From positions 1 through 8,691 of the forward strand of contig CAMFSS010000071.1 of assembly GCA_945983195.1 (NCBI GenBank): 8,691 nt of DNA, given 5' to 3'. How positions within the stretch are numbered: position 1 is the stretch's first letter; each line of letters begins with the position of its first letter. The DNA is from an uncultured Prevotellaceae bacterium. GTDB lineage: Bacteria > Bacteroidota > Bacteroidia > Bacteroidales > Muribaculaceae. A model generated the notes under the pieces. It did no database searches and was not told the origin of the DNA. It saw nothing but the letters and a program-made list of their open reading frames with translations. Shown here one piece after another: positions 1 to 6,231 of this stretch. Both the position numbers and the translations under genes were made by a program.

Positions 1-25
1 GAACCGTCTGGAAGATATTGCTGTG

Positions 26-706
26 TTACGCAGGGCTGTGGACGCAGGCGGCAAATGGGGCGCGAATGCATGAGCCTTCCATGATGGTGGCATCACGGCC
101 AATGTAGATGGGACCTGCGGTGACATTGAGTGTGACACCTTCGACCGTAGCACCTTCCTCGACGAAAATCTTGGGAGTTCCGTCGTCGAAAGTGGGGCAG
201 CCTATGACGAGATTAGAGTCGCTAAGCGGCTGTGATGTGCGGTTGGCTGTGATTCGGCGGAAGTCGTCGAGCATCACTTCGCCATTCAAGAGGAAGATAT
301 CGTAGAGCCAGAAAATCTTCTTGATTTTGCCATGGAAAGTGGTGGTTAAGTCGAACGCGTGCTTGTCGAAACACTCTTTAGAGCCGCGGAACGCCAGCAG
401 AGAGTCGTCGGCAACGAGAGCTTCGCCCGGATTGAGCGACTCGACAGCCACGGCAAGCTCCTTGGTGGGAATGACGTGACCGGCAACGAATATGTTGTCG
501 TCGGTGAAAGTTGTGGGGAATTTGTCCCTGAGATATGGCACTGTGAGTGGCGAGAGGGCAGCGTCGGGGAGAAGTGCCTGCCATTTCTCGAAGATGGTGT
601 CGATGCCAATGCGTATGTGCGATACGGGGCGAGTGTAAGTGATAGGGAGGAGGTTGTCGCGCACGTCGGGCGCGTCGAAAACTACGATATTTTTCATAAA
701 GCTCAT
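26..706 (-). CDS. GlmU-like sugar nucleotidyltransferase, 3'-truncated
   Basis: The N-terminus (IVVFDAPDVRDNLLPITYTRPV) matches the Bacteroidetes GlmU-like family, proposed to couple N-acetylglucosamine-1-phosphate uridylylation with acetyltransfer to make UDP-GlcNAc for cell wall and LPS. The middle (DIFLLNGEVMLDDF, ITANRTSQPLS) and the first beta-helix repeats (VEEGATVEG, GPIYIGRDATIMEGSCIRAPFA) also fit. Family members run to roughly 390-420 residues; this frame ends after 226. Likeness stops near residue 220, where C-x-H-S-P-A-stop replaces the usual continuation into the left-handed beta-helix acyltransferase domain, and neither other frame of the last 40 bases restores it. The acyltransferase half is therefore missing, through real truncation, rearrangement or an assembly join. 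ATG at 706 or at 697 (MKNIVVF) could be the start; 697 fits the family's short N-terminus better. The gene is divergent from rfbC. The family call is from remembered similarity; the exact sugar substrate is not certain. Confidence 0.75.
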   Translation of the reverse strand: MSFMKNIVVFDAPDVRDNLLPITYTRPVSHIRIGIDTIFEKWQALLPDAALSPLTVPYLRDKFPTTFTDDNIFVAGHVIPTKELAVAVESLNPGEALVADDSLLAFRGSKECFDKHAFDLTTTFHGKIKKIFWLYDIFLLNGEVMLDDFRRITANRTSQPLSDSNLVIGCPTFDDGTPKIFVEEGATVEGVTLNVTAGPIYIGRDATIMEGSCIRAPFAACVHSPA

Positions 707-731
707 GAATGAAGTTCTTGAATTTTTGGTG

Positions 732-739
732 CAAATTTA
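732..739 (-). promoter_or_regulatory. Bacteroidetes -7 box for the GlmU-like gene
   Basis: Read on the minus strand this is TAAATTTG, a full match to the Bacteroidetes TAnnTTTG -7 element, about 25 bases before the first start codon. I see no good TTTG -33 element at the expected 19-21 base spacing, so the assignment rests on the -7 box and its position. Confidence 0.4.
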
Positions 740-842
740 CACATAATCTGTGAAATACGGTTTTCTGAAGTTGTAAAAAATGAGACGATGATGATTGTGT
801 AAGGATAAATTGATGCATAGTAATGGGAAAAATGCTTTTTGG

Positions 843-875
843 TTGGTCGTGTTTGTGAAATAAATATTAATTTTG
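843..875 (+). promoter_or_regulatory. Candidate promoter of rfbC
   Basis: TAATTTTG at 868-875 matches the TAnnTTTG -7 element, with TTGG at 843-846 as a possible -33 element; the spacing is one or two bases longer than ideal. Transcription would begin near 882, leaving a leader of about 25 bases. The rest of the 709-908 gap is AT-rich and shows no other feature. Confidence 0.4.
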
Positions 876-908
876 CGGTCGGAAACAAACAGATGTAATT
901 AATTTGTT

Positions 909-1454
909 ATGGAATTCAAGGAACTTGACATTAAAGGTGTGTGGCTGATTCAGCCAAAGCGCTATGGCGATGCCCGAGGCTACTTCTGTGAGACATTCAA
1001 GCAGGGAGAATTTGAGCGTCACATTGGCAGGGTCAGCTTTGTGCAGGACAATGAGTCGATGTCGGTGCGCGGTGTGCTCCGCGGACTTCACTTCCAGCGA
1101 GGCGAATGGAGCCAGGCAAAACTGGTGCGTGTCTCGGCAGGCAGAGTGCTCGATGTGGCAGTGGACCTCAGAGGCGGCTCACCCACATACGGAAAACACG
1201 TGGCTGTGGAACTTAGCAGCGAGAACGGAAATCAGATTTTCATTCCGCGCGGCTTTGCACATGGCTTTGCAGTGCTCAGTGAAGAGGCGCAATTCCAGTA
1301 TAAGGTGGACAACGTGTATGCTCCGCAGAGCGAGGTGACGCTGCGCTTCGACGACCCGGCACTGGGCATCGACTGGAAGATTCCGCGCAGTGAGATGAAG
1401 CTGTCGGAGAAGGACACAAGAGGTATGTCATTTTCGGAGATAGAGCCATTCTGA
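909..1454 (+). CDS. rfbC: dTDP-4-dehydrorhamnose 3,5-epimerase (RmlC)
   Basis: This enzyme epimerises C3 and C5 of dTDP-4-keto-6-deoxy-glucose, the third step of dTDP-L-rhamnose synthesis, in the cytoplasm; rhamnose goes into O-antigen, capsule or other surface glycans. The 181-residue length is normal for this cupin-fold family. Visible signatures in order are RGYFCETF (24-30), RGLHFQ (58-63), AKLVRVSAGRVLDVAVDLR (70-88), SPTYGKH (91-97), IPRGFAHGFAVL (112-123), YKVDNVYAP (131-139) and the DDPALGIDW tail (148-156). His61, Lys71, Tyr131 and Asp169 align by motif with the catalytic His63, Lys73, Tyr133 and Asp170 of the Salmonella enzyme, so it looks active as a true 3,5-epimerase rather than a ketoisomerase cousin. 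The start follows AATTTGTT with no Shine-Dalgarno, usual for this phylum. rfbA, rfbB and rfbD are not in the window, so the pathway must be completed elsewhere. Confidence 0.95.
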   Translation: MEFKELDIKGVWLIQPKRYGDARGYFCETFKQGEFERHIGRVSFVQDNESMSVRGVLRGLHFQRGEWSQAKLVRVSAGRVLDVAVDLRGGSPTYGKHVAVELSSENGNQIFIPRGFAHGFAVLSEEAQFQYKVDNVYAPQSEVTLRFDDPALGIDWKIPRSEMKLSEKDTRGMSFSEIEPF

Positions 1455-1538
1455 AGATTGTCGGAGCCGAGTGAACGCTGACAGAAGAGGCTAAACAGGC
1501 GTTGGAATATAAAAAAGTATTAAAATTTAGCATAAGCA

Positions 1539-1569
1539 TTGCAGATTCGGCAGTTTTTAATTAATTTTA
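1539..1569 (+). promoter_or_regulatory. Candidate promoter of the NifU-like/GGGtGRT operon
   Basis: TTG at 1539-1541, inside ATTG, is followed after exactly 20 bases by TAATTTTA at 1562-1569, which differs from TAnnTTTG only in the last base. Spacing and order match Bacteroidetes promoters. Transcription would begin near 1576 and give a leader of about 117 bases. Confidence 0.4.
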
Positions 1570-1575
1570 CACTGG

Positions 1576-1692
1576 AGAAACTGCATAGAGTTGCGAAGCT
1601 TGCCTGAATGAGCAAAAGCTGAGCAGCCGGCAGCCCCCTTAATAGTACGAAATTAAAAGAACATAACTATTACGATAAAAAATAGAAGAATT
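1576..1692 (+). promoter_or_regulatory. Possibly structured 5' leader of the NifU-like operon
   Basis: The leader contains a hairpin with arms AGCTTGC (1597-1603) and GCAAAAGCT (1612-1620), 7 pairs with a two-A bulge and an 8-base loop. CTGC at 1581-1584 can pair outside it with GCAG at 1623-1626 or 1630-1633. A G/C-rich stretch (GCCGGCAGCCCCC, 1627-1639) then gives way to an AT-rich run up to the start codon. I compared it by eye with common riboswitch cores (TPP, SAM, cobalamin, FMN, preQ1, guanidine) and found no match. Whether it regulates anything is unknown. Confidence 0.3.
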
Positions 1693-2385
1693 ATGGTTTA
1701 TTCACATGAAGTACAGGAAATGTGCTGCGACAAGAAGGGCGCTAACCACCCAGCAGCTCCAATACCAGAGGAGGGAAAATTGGTTAGATCGAAAGAAATC
1801 AAGGACGTATCGGGCTTGACACACGGAATCGGCTGGTGTGCACCACAGCAGGGTGCCTGCAAGCTGACACTCAACGTGAAGGAAGGTATCATTCAAGAGG
1901 CACTTGTTGAGACCATCGGCTGCTCGGGTATGACCCACTCAGCCGCAATGGCATCGGAGATACTTCCCGGCAAGACCATTCTTGAGGCACTTAACACCGA
2001 CCTTGTGTGTGATGCAATCAACACAGCAATGCGCGAGCTGTTCTTGCAGATTGTGTACGGACGCACTCAGTCGGCATTCTCAGAGGGTGGCCTCGTAATC
2101 GGCGCATCGCTTGAGGACCTTGGCAAGGGACTCCGCAGCCAGGTAGGAACAATGTTCGGAACATTGGCAAAGGGCCCGCGCTACCTTGAGATGGCAGAGG
2201 GCTACTGCACCCGCATGGCACTCGACGAGAACAACGAGGTGATCGGCTATGAGTTCCTCCACCTTGGCAAGTTCACCGACTTCTTGAAGAAGGGCGAGAC
2301 CCCCGAGGCAGCATTAGAGAAAGCAAAAGGCCACTACGGACGCTTCGAGGAGGCCGCAAAATACATTGACCCACGTAAAGAATAA
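1693..2385 (+). CDS. NifU-N-like iron-sulfur cluster assembly scaffold protein
   Basis: Residues 43-100 follow the NifU/IscU N-terminal scaffold pattern, GIGWCAPQQGACKLTL followed by IGCSGMTHSAAMASEIL and PGKTILEAL. Cys56 sits where the first IscU ligand (P-x-C-G-D) lies and Cys77 where the second lies. The usual third ligand, in a helical H-C-S motif, is not obvious; Cys49, Cys106 or Cys172 could stand in. At 230 residues it is longer than a bare IscU domain (about 130), with an extra C-terminal half (GLVIGASLEDLGKGLRSQVG, 133-152; MAEGYC, 167-172) and an N-terminal Cys pair (Cys11-Cys12). There is no signal peptide, so it is cytoplasmic. It is the first gene of a two-gene operon, 18 bases before the GGGtGRT gene. 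Scaffold function is inferred from the domain; lack of nearby iscS, sufB or hscA suggests a specialised rather than housekeeping role. Confidence 0.8.
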   Translation: MVYSHEVQEMCCDKKGANHPAAPIPEEGKLVRSKEIKDVSGLTHGIGWCAPQQGACKLTLNVKEGIIQEALVETIGCSGMTHSAAMASEILPGKTILEALNTDLVCDAINTAMRELFLQIVYGRTQSAFSEGGLVIGASLEDLGKGLRSQVGTMFGTLAKGPRYLEMAEGYCTRMALDENNEVIGYEFLHLGKFTDFLKKGETPEAALEKAKGHYGRFEEAAKYIDPRKE

Positions 2386-2389
2386 TAAG

Positions 2390-2395
2390 AGGAGG
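2390..2395 (+). promoter_or_regulatory. Strong Shine-Dalgarno site for the GGGtGRT gene
   Basis: A full AGGAGG lies 8 bases before the ATG at 2404. Most genes here lack any Shine-Dalgarno, as is typical of Bacteroidetes, so this consensus site stands out and suggests high translation of the second cistron. Confidence 0.7.
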
Positions 2396-2403
2396 AAAAG
2401 ATT

Positions 2404-3417
2404 ATGGCATTAAGAGAAGTAAAATTTGAGTCTCAAGATCGTCGCATCAAGCAGATTGTCGCTGCATTGAATGAGTACGGAATCAAAGACATTGAGGAAG
2501 CTAACAAAATTTGCGAGGAAGCCGGTATCGATCCTTATCTCACATGCGAGGAGACACAGCCCATCTGCTTTGAGAATGCAAAGTGGGCATACGTGGTAGG
2601 CGCAGCCATCGCAATCAAGAAGGGTTGCAAGAATGCAGCTGATGCAGCCGAGGCAATCGGTATAGGCTTGCAGTCGTTCTGCATACCCGGTTCGGTAGCT
2701 GACGACCGTAAGGTGGGTCTTGGACACGGCAACCTTGCTGCACGCCTTCTGCGTGAGGAGACAAAGTGCTTCGCATTCTTGGCAGGTCACGAGTCGTTTG
2801 CAGCCGCTGAAGGAGCAATCAAGATTGCTGCAAAGGCCGACAAGGTTCGCAAAGAGCCGCTTCGCGTGATTCTTAACGGACTTGGCAAAGATGCAGCAAA
2901 GATTATTTCGCGCATCAATGGCTTCACATACGTTCAGACAGAGTTTGACTACTACACAGGCGAGCTGAAAGTGGTTAGCGAGACTCCGTACAGCAACGGA
3001 CCGCGTGCCAAGGTGAAATGCTATGGCGCTGACGACGTGCGCGAGGGTGTAGCAGTGATGTGGAAAGAGGGCGTTGACGTTTCAATCACAGGAAACTCTA
3101 CCAACCCGACACGTTTCCAGCACCCGGTAGCAGGAACCTACAAGAAGGAGCGCGTGCTCGCTGGCAAGCCCTACTTCTCAGTGGCATCGGGTGGCGGAAC
3201 AGGCCGTACACTTCACCCCGACAACATGGCAGCAGGACCGGCATCATACGGTATGACCGATACACTTGGCCGTATGCACTCAGATGCACAGTTTGCAGGC
3301 TCTTCATCAGTGCCCGCACACGTGGAGATGATGGGCTTCCTCGGAATCGGCAACAACCCGATGGTAGGTTGTACGGTTGCCGTTGCCGTTGACGTAGCTA
3401 CAGCACTCAGCAAGTAA
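2404..3417 (+). CDS. GGGtGRT family protein, function unknown
   Basis: The protein carries the signature that names its family, GGGTGRT, at residues 263-269 within FSVASGGGTGRTLHPDN. It is 337 residues, soluble, with no signal peptide or membrane segment. Other conspicuous blocks are the Cys cluster at 37, 48 and 55 (KICEEAG, LTCEETQPICFEN), GIGLQSFCIPGSVADDRKVGLGHGN (87-110), FLAGHESFAAAEGA (125-138) and GSSSVPAHVEMMGFLGIGNNPMVGC (299-323). Eight Cys (37, 48, 55, 75, 93, 122, 206, 323) are many for a cytoplasmic protein and fit metal or cluster binding, though this is inference. It is the second gene after a NifU-like scaffold, and that pairing is the best clue: it may receive an iron-sulfur cluster or help build one. 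I know of no established biochemical activity. Two hairpins, one an intrinsic terminator, follow directly. Confidence 0.85.
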   Translation: MALREVKFESQDRRIKQIVAALNEYGIKDIEEANKICEEAGIDPYLTCEETQPICFENAKWAYVVGAAIAIKKGCKNAADAAEAIGIGLQSFCIPGSVADDRKVGLGHGNLAARLLREETKCFAFLAGHESFAAAEGAIKIAAKADKVRKEPLRVILNGLGKDAAKIISRINGFTYVQTEFDYYTGELKVVSETPYSNGPRAKVKCYGADDVREGVAVMWKEGVDVSITGNSTNPTRFQHPVAGTYKKERVLAGKPYFSVASGGGTGRTLHPDNMAAGPASYGMTDTLGRMHSDAQFAGSSSVPAHVEMMGFLGIGNNPMVGCTVAVAVDVATALSK

Positions 3418-3418
3418 T

Positions 3419-3437
3419 CCTTTCGAAAATCGAAAGG
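3419..3437 (+). other. Perfect hairpin directly after the GGGtGRT stop codon
   Basis: CCTTTCG (3419-3425) and CGAAAGG (3431-3437) form a 7-bp perfect stem with the loop AAAAT, starting two bases after the stop codon. No T-run follows, so it is not a terminator by itself; it may protect the mRNA 3' end or assist the terminator 22 bases downstream. Confidence 0.5.
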
Positions 3438-3459
3438 CATTACCAACCGACAATAAAGA

Positions 3460-3497
3460 AAAACTCCCGTAGCCGACGAGTTATGGGAGTTTTCTTG
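3460..3497 (+). terminator. Intrinsic terminator of the NifU-like/GGGtGRT operon
   Basis: AAAACTCCCGTA (3460-3471) pairs with TATGGGAGTTTT (3482-3493) over 12 positions including one G-T wobble, with a 10-base loop. The 3' arm ends in TTTT and is followed by CTTGATTTTAT, giving a U-rich tail. Because the 5' arm begins with A's, it could also work on the opposite strand. Confidence 0.75.
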
Positions 3498-3509
3498 ATT
3501 TTATAACAA

Positions 3510-3569
3510 GCCGAGAGAACATCGGCGCAGGCTGCCTGATTGTGAGACACACAAGCCGACGGAGGCAGC
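3510..3569 (+). promoter_or_regulatory. Hairpin-forming leader of the OmpA-like gene
   Basis: Two inverted repeats precede the gene. GCCGA (3510-3514) pairs with TCGGC (3522-3526) around a 7-base loop. GCTGCCT (3531-3537) pairs with AGGCAGC (3563-3569) around a 25-base loop. The second stem closes one base before the ATG at 3571 and takes in part of the GGAGG at 3561-3565. No TAnnTTTG promoter box is recognisable between the terminator and the gene. Confidence 0.35.
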
Positions 3570-3570
3570 G

Positions 3571-4899
3571 ATGAATCCTTATAATTACAGAAATATGAAA
3601 CACCGAAAAATACTTGCAATTATCGTGGCTGCCCTATTAATGCCAACGTTGACAAACGCCCAGGAGACGAGTGCCGAAGATGTGCCCGCATCACGACTCT
3701 ATGTGGGTGCCGACTTGGGACTGAGGACCAACTTCATGCGTTTTTCAGACCTTGACAAGAAGATATATCCCGACCGCAACGCATCGCTTGGCACGGTGCT
3801 CGGCGTGTTTGCAGAATACGAGTGGGGGCGCGACCTGCACTATGCAATACGCCCGGAGCTGTCGTTTGCGCGCCGCGGCGGCAAACTCGGCGGCATCACC
3901 AAGGACATTTTTGGCGGCGGAAGCTACAACAGCTACACCTATTCGGCTGCGATAACCTATTTTGACATTCGAGTGCCGGTGATATACAATTTCATGAAGC
4001 CCGAAGGCCGCTGGCGTCCCTACGTGTATGCGGCACCATATTTGGGCTTTGCATCAGCCGGCCGCTTCAAGATGACCGGCAGCAACAACCAAGGCGGCTC
4101 GCACACCTACAAGGTGAATGCGTCGGGCGACAATGTGGCAAAGGCGCACTTCTCGCTGGCATTAGGAGCCGGTGTGAAATACTATTTCCCATTTATGGCG
4201 TGGAACAACGCCTATGTGGGCTTTGAGGTGTCGTATGACCACGGACTGACCGACACCTACAGCGGCGCAGAGAAAGACAGAAAGGCAAACACCGTGAATG
4301 ATGCCATATTCAAACCATACAAGGTGAACGGCTCACGCAAGTTCTCAGGGCTTGAATTCAAATTTACATTCGGAATACCCATTGCCACATTCGGCAAGCA
4401 ACGCCGCTCGCCCAGGGCAGTGCTGGTGGAGGAAGTGGAAGAGGAAGCCCCGGTGGTGACAAATGCCAATGAGCGCGTGACAAATGCCTTTGCCGGCACC
4501 AACTGCTACACCCGCGACGACATTATCGACATGATGGCACGCGGCGAATCGGTGGAAGGAACGACAATCTGCGCTGTGGACGACATCAACTTCGACTTCA
4601 ACAGCAGCGACATACGCGAGGAATCCTACGGCTACCTGGACAAGCTCGCCTCGACCCTTGTGAGAATGAACGCGTATGTGGAGGTGAAGGGACACACCGA
4701 CAATGTGGGCACTGATGAGGTGAACATGCGCATTTCACGACAGCGCGCAAAGGCTGTGCTCGACTATCTGGTGGAGCAGGGAGTGAACCCCAACAAAATC
4801 TCCTACAGCTTCTATGGCTCAAGCAGGCCGCTTGTGTCGAATGAAACTCTTGAAGGACGACGCATCAACCGCCGCGTGGAGGTGGAAATCTTGAAATAG
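3571..4899 (+). CDS. Outer-membrane beta-barrel protein with C-terminal OmpA domain
   Basis: This is probably a structural porin-like protein that ties the outer membrane to peptidoglycan. From the first ATG it has 442 residues: a signal peptide (KILAIIVAALLMPTLTNA|QE, cleavage near 30), then about 240 residues of alternating, aromatic-ended beta strands (LYVGADLGLRTNF, YAIRPELSFARRGGKLG, YVYAAPYLGFASAGRF, AYVGFEVSYDHGLTD, LEFKFTFGIPIATFG), an acidic linker (VEEVEEEAPVV, 286-296), and an OmpA domain at about 333-442. That domain has FDFNSSDI, GHTDNVG (374-380), SRQRAKAVLDYL and GRRINRRVEV; Asp377 and Arg392 occupy the diaminopimelate-binding positions. Cys312 and Cys334 flank the linker end and may form a disulfide. 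Start choice is open: GGAGG at 3561-3565 favours 3571, while a compact signal peptide (MKHRKIL) favours 3595. The VWA lipoprotein gene follows 30 bases downstream, probably co-transcribed. Confidence 0.88.
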   Translation: MNPYNYRNMKHRKILAIIVAALLMPTLTNAQETSAEDVPASRLYVGADLGLRTNFMRFSDLDKKIYPDRNASLGTVLGVFAEYEWGRDLHYAIRPELSFARRGGKLGGITKDIFGGGSYNSYTYSAAITYFDIRVPVIYNFMKPEGRWRPYVYAAPYLGFASAGRFKMTGSNNQGGSHTYKVNASGDNVAKAHFSLALGAGVKYYFPFMAWNNAYVGFEVSYDHGLTDTYSGAEKDRKANTVNDAIFKPYKVNGSRKFSGLEFKFTFGIPIATFGKQRRSPRAVLVEEVEEEAPVVTNANERVTNAFAGTNCYTRDDIIDMMARGESVEGTTICAVDDINFDFNSSDIREESYGYLDKLASTLVRMNAYVEVKGHTDNVGTDEVNMRISRQRAKAVLDYLVEQGVNPNKISYSFYGSSRPLVSNETLEGRRINRRVEVEILK

Positions 4900-4929
4900 T
4901 AAGCAGTTGTAAAAAAATATTGTAAGATT

Positions 4930-6135
4930 ATGACGATTAAGAAGATATATACATTGTGGGCTGTGGCGGCACTTGCGCTCGGCTCGTGTGTGAGCGACCA
5001 CGGACAGACAATTCCGTTGGAGCCGGACTCAACTCCAGGCGGCGATATTGCCCCGATTGACGGAATACCCAGCGATGCACTTGCTGGTTTCACAAATCCC
5101 CCATCGGTAAGCAAACCCACGGTGCCCATGCCCGATGTGGCATGGCGTGTGGTCGACGGACCTATGGGTGTGAAGATAGCTGAATTTGTGATGCCCGGAC
5201 TGCGCTATCCATCGTCGGAAGAATGGATGAACTACCTTACCGGCACCGGCGGTGAAGCGGCGGTGAAGCAGGGTGTGTGGGTGTCGGTCGACGGCGATGC
5301 CAAGGGCTGCAAGGTGGTCAACAACTACAACGGTGAAGTGACAAAGCCTATCGACGTGGACATGGTGCTGCTTGTGAACAATTCGAACAATATGGGAGAG
5401 GCAGGCGACAAGTTCTACTTCGGGCTCGAAGACTTTGCCACAAAGATTGCCGGAAACAACATAGCAGCACGCTATGGCTGTGTGGGCTATGGCGGTGGAG
5501 AGAGCGTAAAGGGCGTAGACGGTGCGTGCAGTCTCACCGATGTTGCCTCGCTGAAAGCCTATTTGGGGCGCGAAGGAACCAGCGGCGTAACACGAACCAA
5601 GGGGTTTGCCGATGTCGATGAGCTTGAGCACCTCGCCCAGGCGCGCTTCCAGAATTGCGTTGGTGAGTGCGGTGTGGAGTCACTTAAAGACGCCGACGAG
5701 GCATTCACTTTCAGAACCAATGCCTATCGCATGTATCTGAATGTGACAGATGAGCCTAACCAGCCGGGAGGCGATGCACAGTGGTCGGTTGAGGCGGTGA
5801 AGTCGCAGGAGAAGTGGCCGGCAGGAAGCGGCACGATACACACGCTCTATTCGGGCTACAAGATGACAGAAAACGAAACCAACAGCTTTGAATTTCCGTG
5901 GCTTCTCAGCGACTACACAGGCGGATTTACCACCTACACCGACAGCAAGCTCACCGACGTGACGCTACAGACGCTGCCGGTGGTGGAGTCGATGCGCCGA
6001 TTTGTAGTGATACGCATAGCCAAGGTGGAGAAATACATGGACGGAAAGGCACACGACGTGAAAATCACCGTCCAGTCGCTCGACGAGAAAATCAAGACTG
6101 AGAAAACCTACAAAGTGGTATTCGGCAGCCTGTAA
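4930..6135 (+). CDS. VWA-like lipoprotein with degenerate metal site
   Basis: The N-terminus IYTLWAVAALALGSC is a lipoprotein signal with lipobox L-G-S-C and lipidation at Cys20; the mature start CVSDHG has only a weak acidic surface-export pattern. A Pro-rich linker follows (28-68), then a strand-rich segment and a region resembling a von Willebrand A domain from about 142: VDMVLLVNNSNNMGEAGDKF, then helix YFGLEDFATKIAGNN, strand RYGCVGYGG, and YLNVTDEPNQPGGD (269-282). In an active MIDAS the first loop is DxSxS; here Asn150, Ser152 and Asn154 occupy those places, so the metal site seems lost or altered, while Asp274 in VTDE is kept. Cys184, Cys200, Cys243 and Cys247 could form disulfides. 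The C-terminal 50 residues look like a small beta domain (VVIRIAKVEKY, HDVKITVQSLD). It probably acts in the envelope with the OmpA-like protein upstream. Ligand unknown; the VWA call is by pattern only. Confidence 0.72.
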   Translation: MTIKKIYTLWAVAALALGSCVSDHGQTIPLEPDSTPGGDIAPIDGIPSDALAGFTNPPSVSKPTVPMPDVAWRVVDGPMGVKIAEFVMPGLRYPSSEEWMNYLTGTGGEAAVKQGVWVSVDGDAKGCKVVNNYNGEVTKPIDVDMVLLVNNSNNMGEAGDKFYFGLEDFATKIAGNNIAARYGCVGYGGGESVKGVDGACSLTDVASLKAYLGREGTSGVTRTKGFADVDELEHLAQARFQNCVGECGVESLKDADEAFTFRTNAYRMYLNVTDEPNQPGGDAQWSVEAVKSQEKWPAGSGTIHTLYSGYKMTENETNSFEFPWLLSDYTGGFTTYTDSKLTDVTLQTLPVVESMRRFVVIRIAKVEKYMDGKAHDVKITVQSLDEKIKTEKTYKVVFGSL

Positions 6136-6168
6136 GACTTGGCCTGCGGCTCAATGAGCAAAAACAAT

Positions 6169-6207
6169 GCGAGGGTGTAACGAAGCGGTTTTTCGTTACA
6201 CCCTCGC
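6169..6207. terminator. Bidirectional terminator between convergent operons
   Basis: GCGAGGGTGTAACGAA (6169-6184) and its exact complement (6192-6207) form a 16-bp perfect stem with the 7-base loop GCGGTTT. It lies 33 bases after the VWA gene stop and 25 bases after the end of the convergent hydrolase frame. On the minus strand the stem is followed by ATTGTTTTTGC, a good U-run; on the plus strand only by GTGTTGTATTC, so it should work best for the minus-strand operon. Confidence 0.8.
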
Positions 6208-6231
6208 GTGTTGTATTCAGGAGTGAAAATA

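Noticed and set aside
1..60. Insertion sequence end interrupting the GlmU-like gene
   Set aside because: Only about 40 bases of non-family sequence are visible; there is no terminal inverted repeat, target duplication or transposase to support it.
1576..1692. Known metabolite riboswitch before the NifU-like gene
   Set aside because: None of the conserved cores I can recall (TPP, SAM, cobalamin, FMN, preQ1, guanidine, c-di-GMP) is present, so no class is assigned.
5029..5631. A 200-codon minus-strand open frame
   Set aside because: It lies wholly within the VWA lipoprotein gene in another frame, is His- and Val-rich without domain sense, and has no promoter or start context; it is a shadow of the codon use of the true gene.
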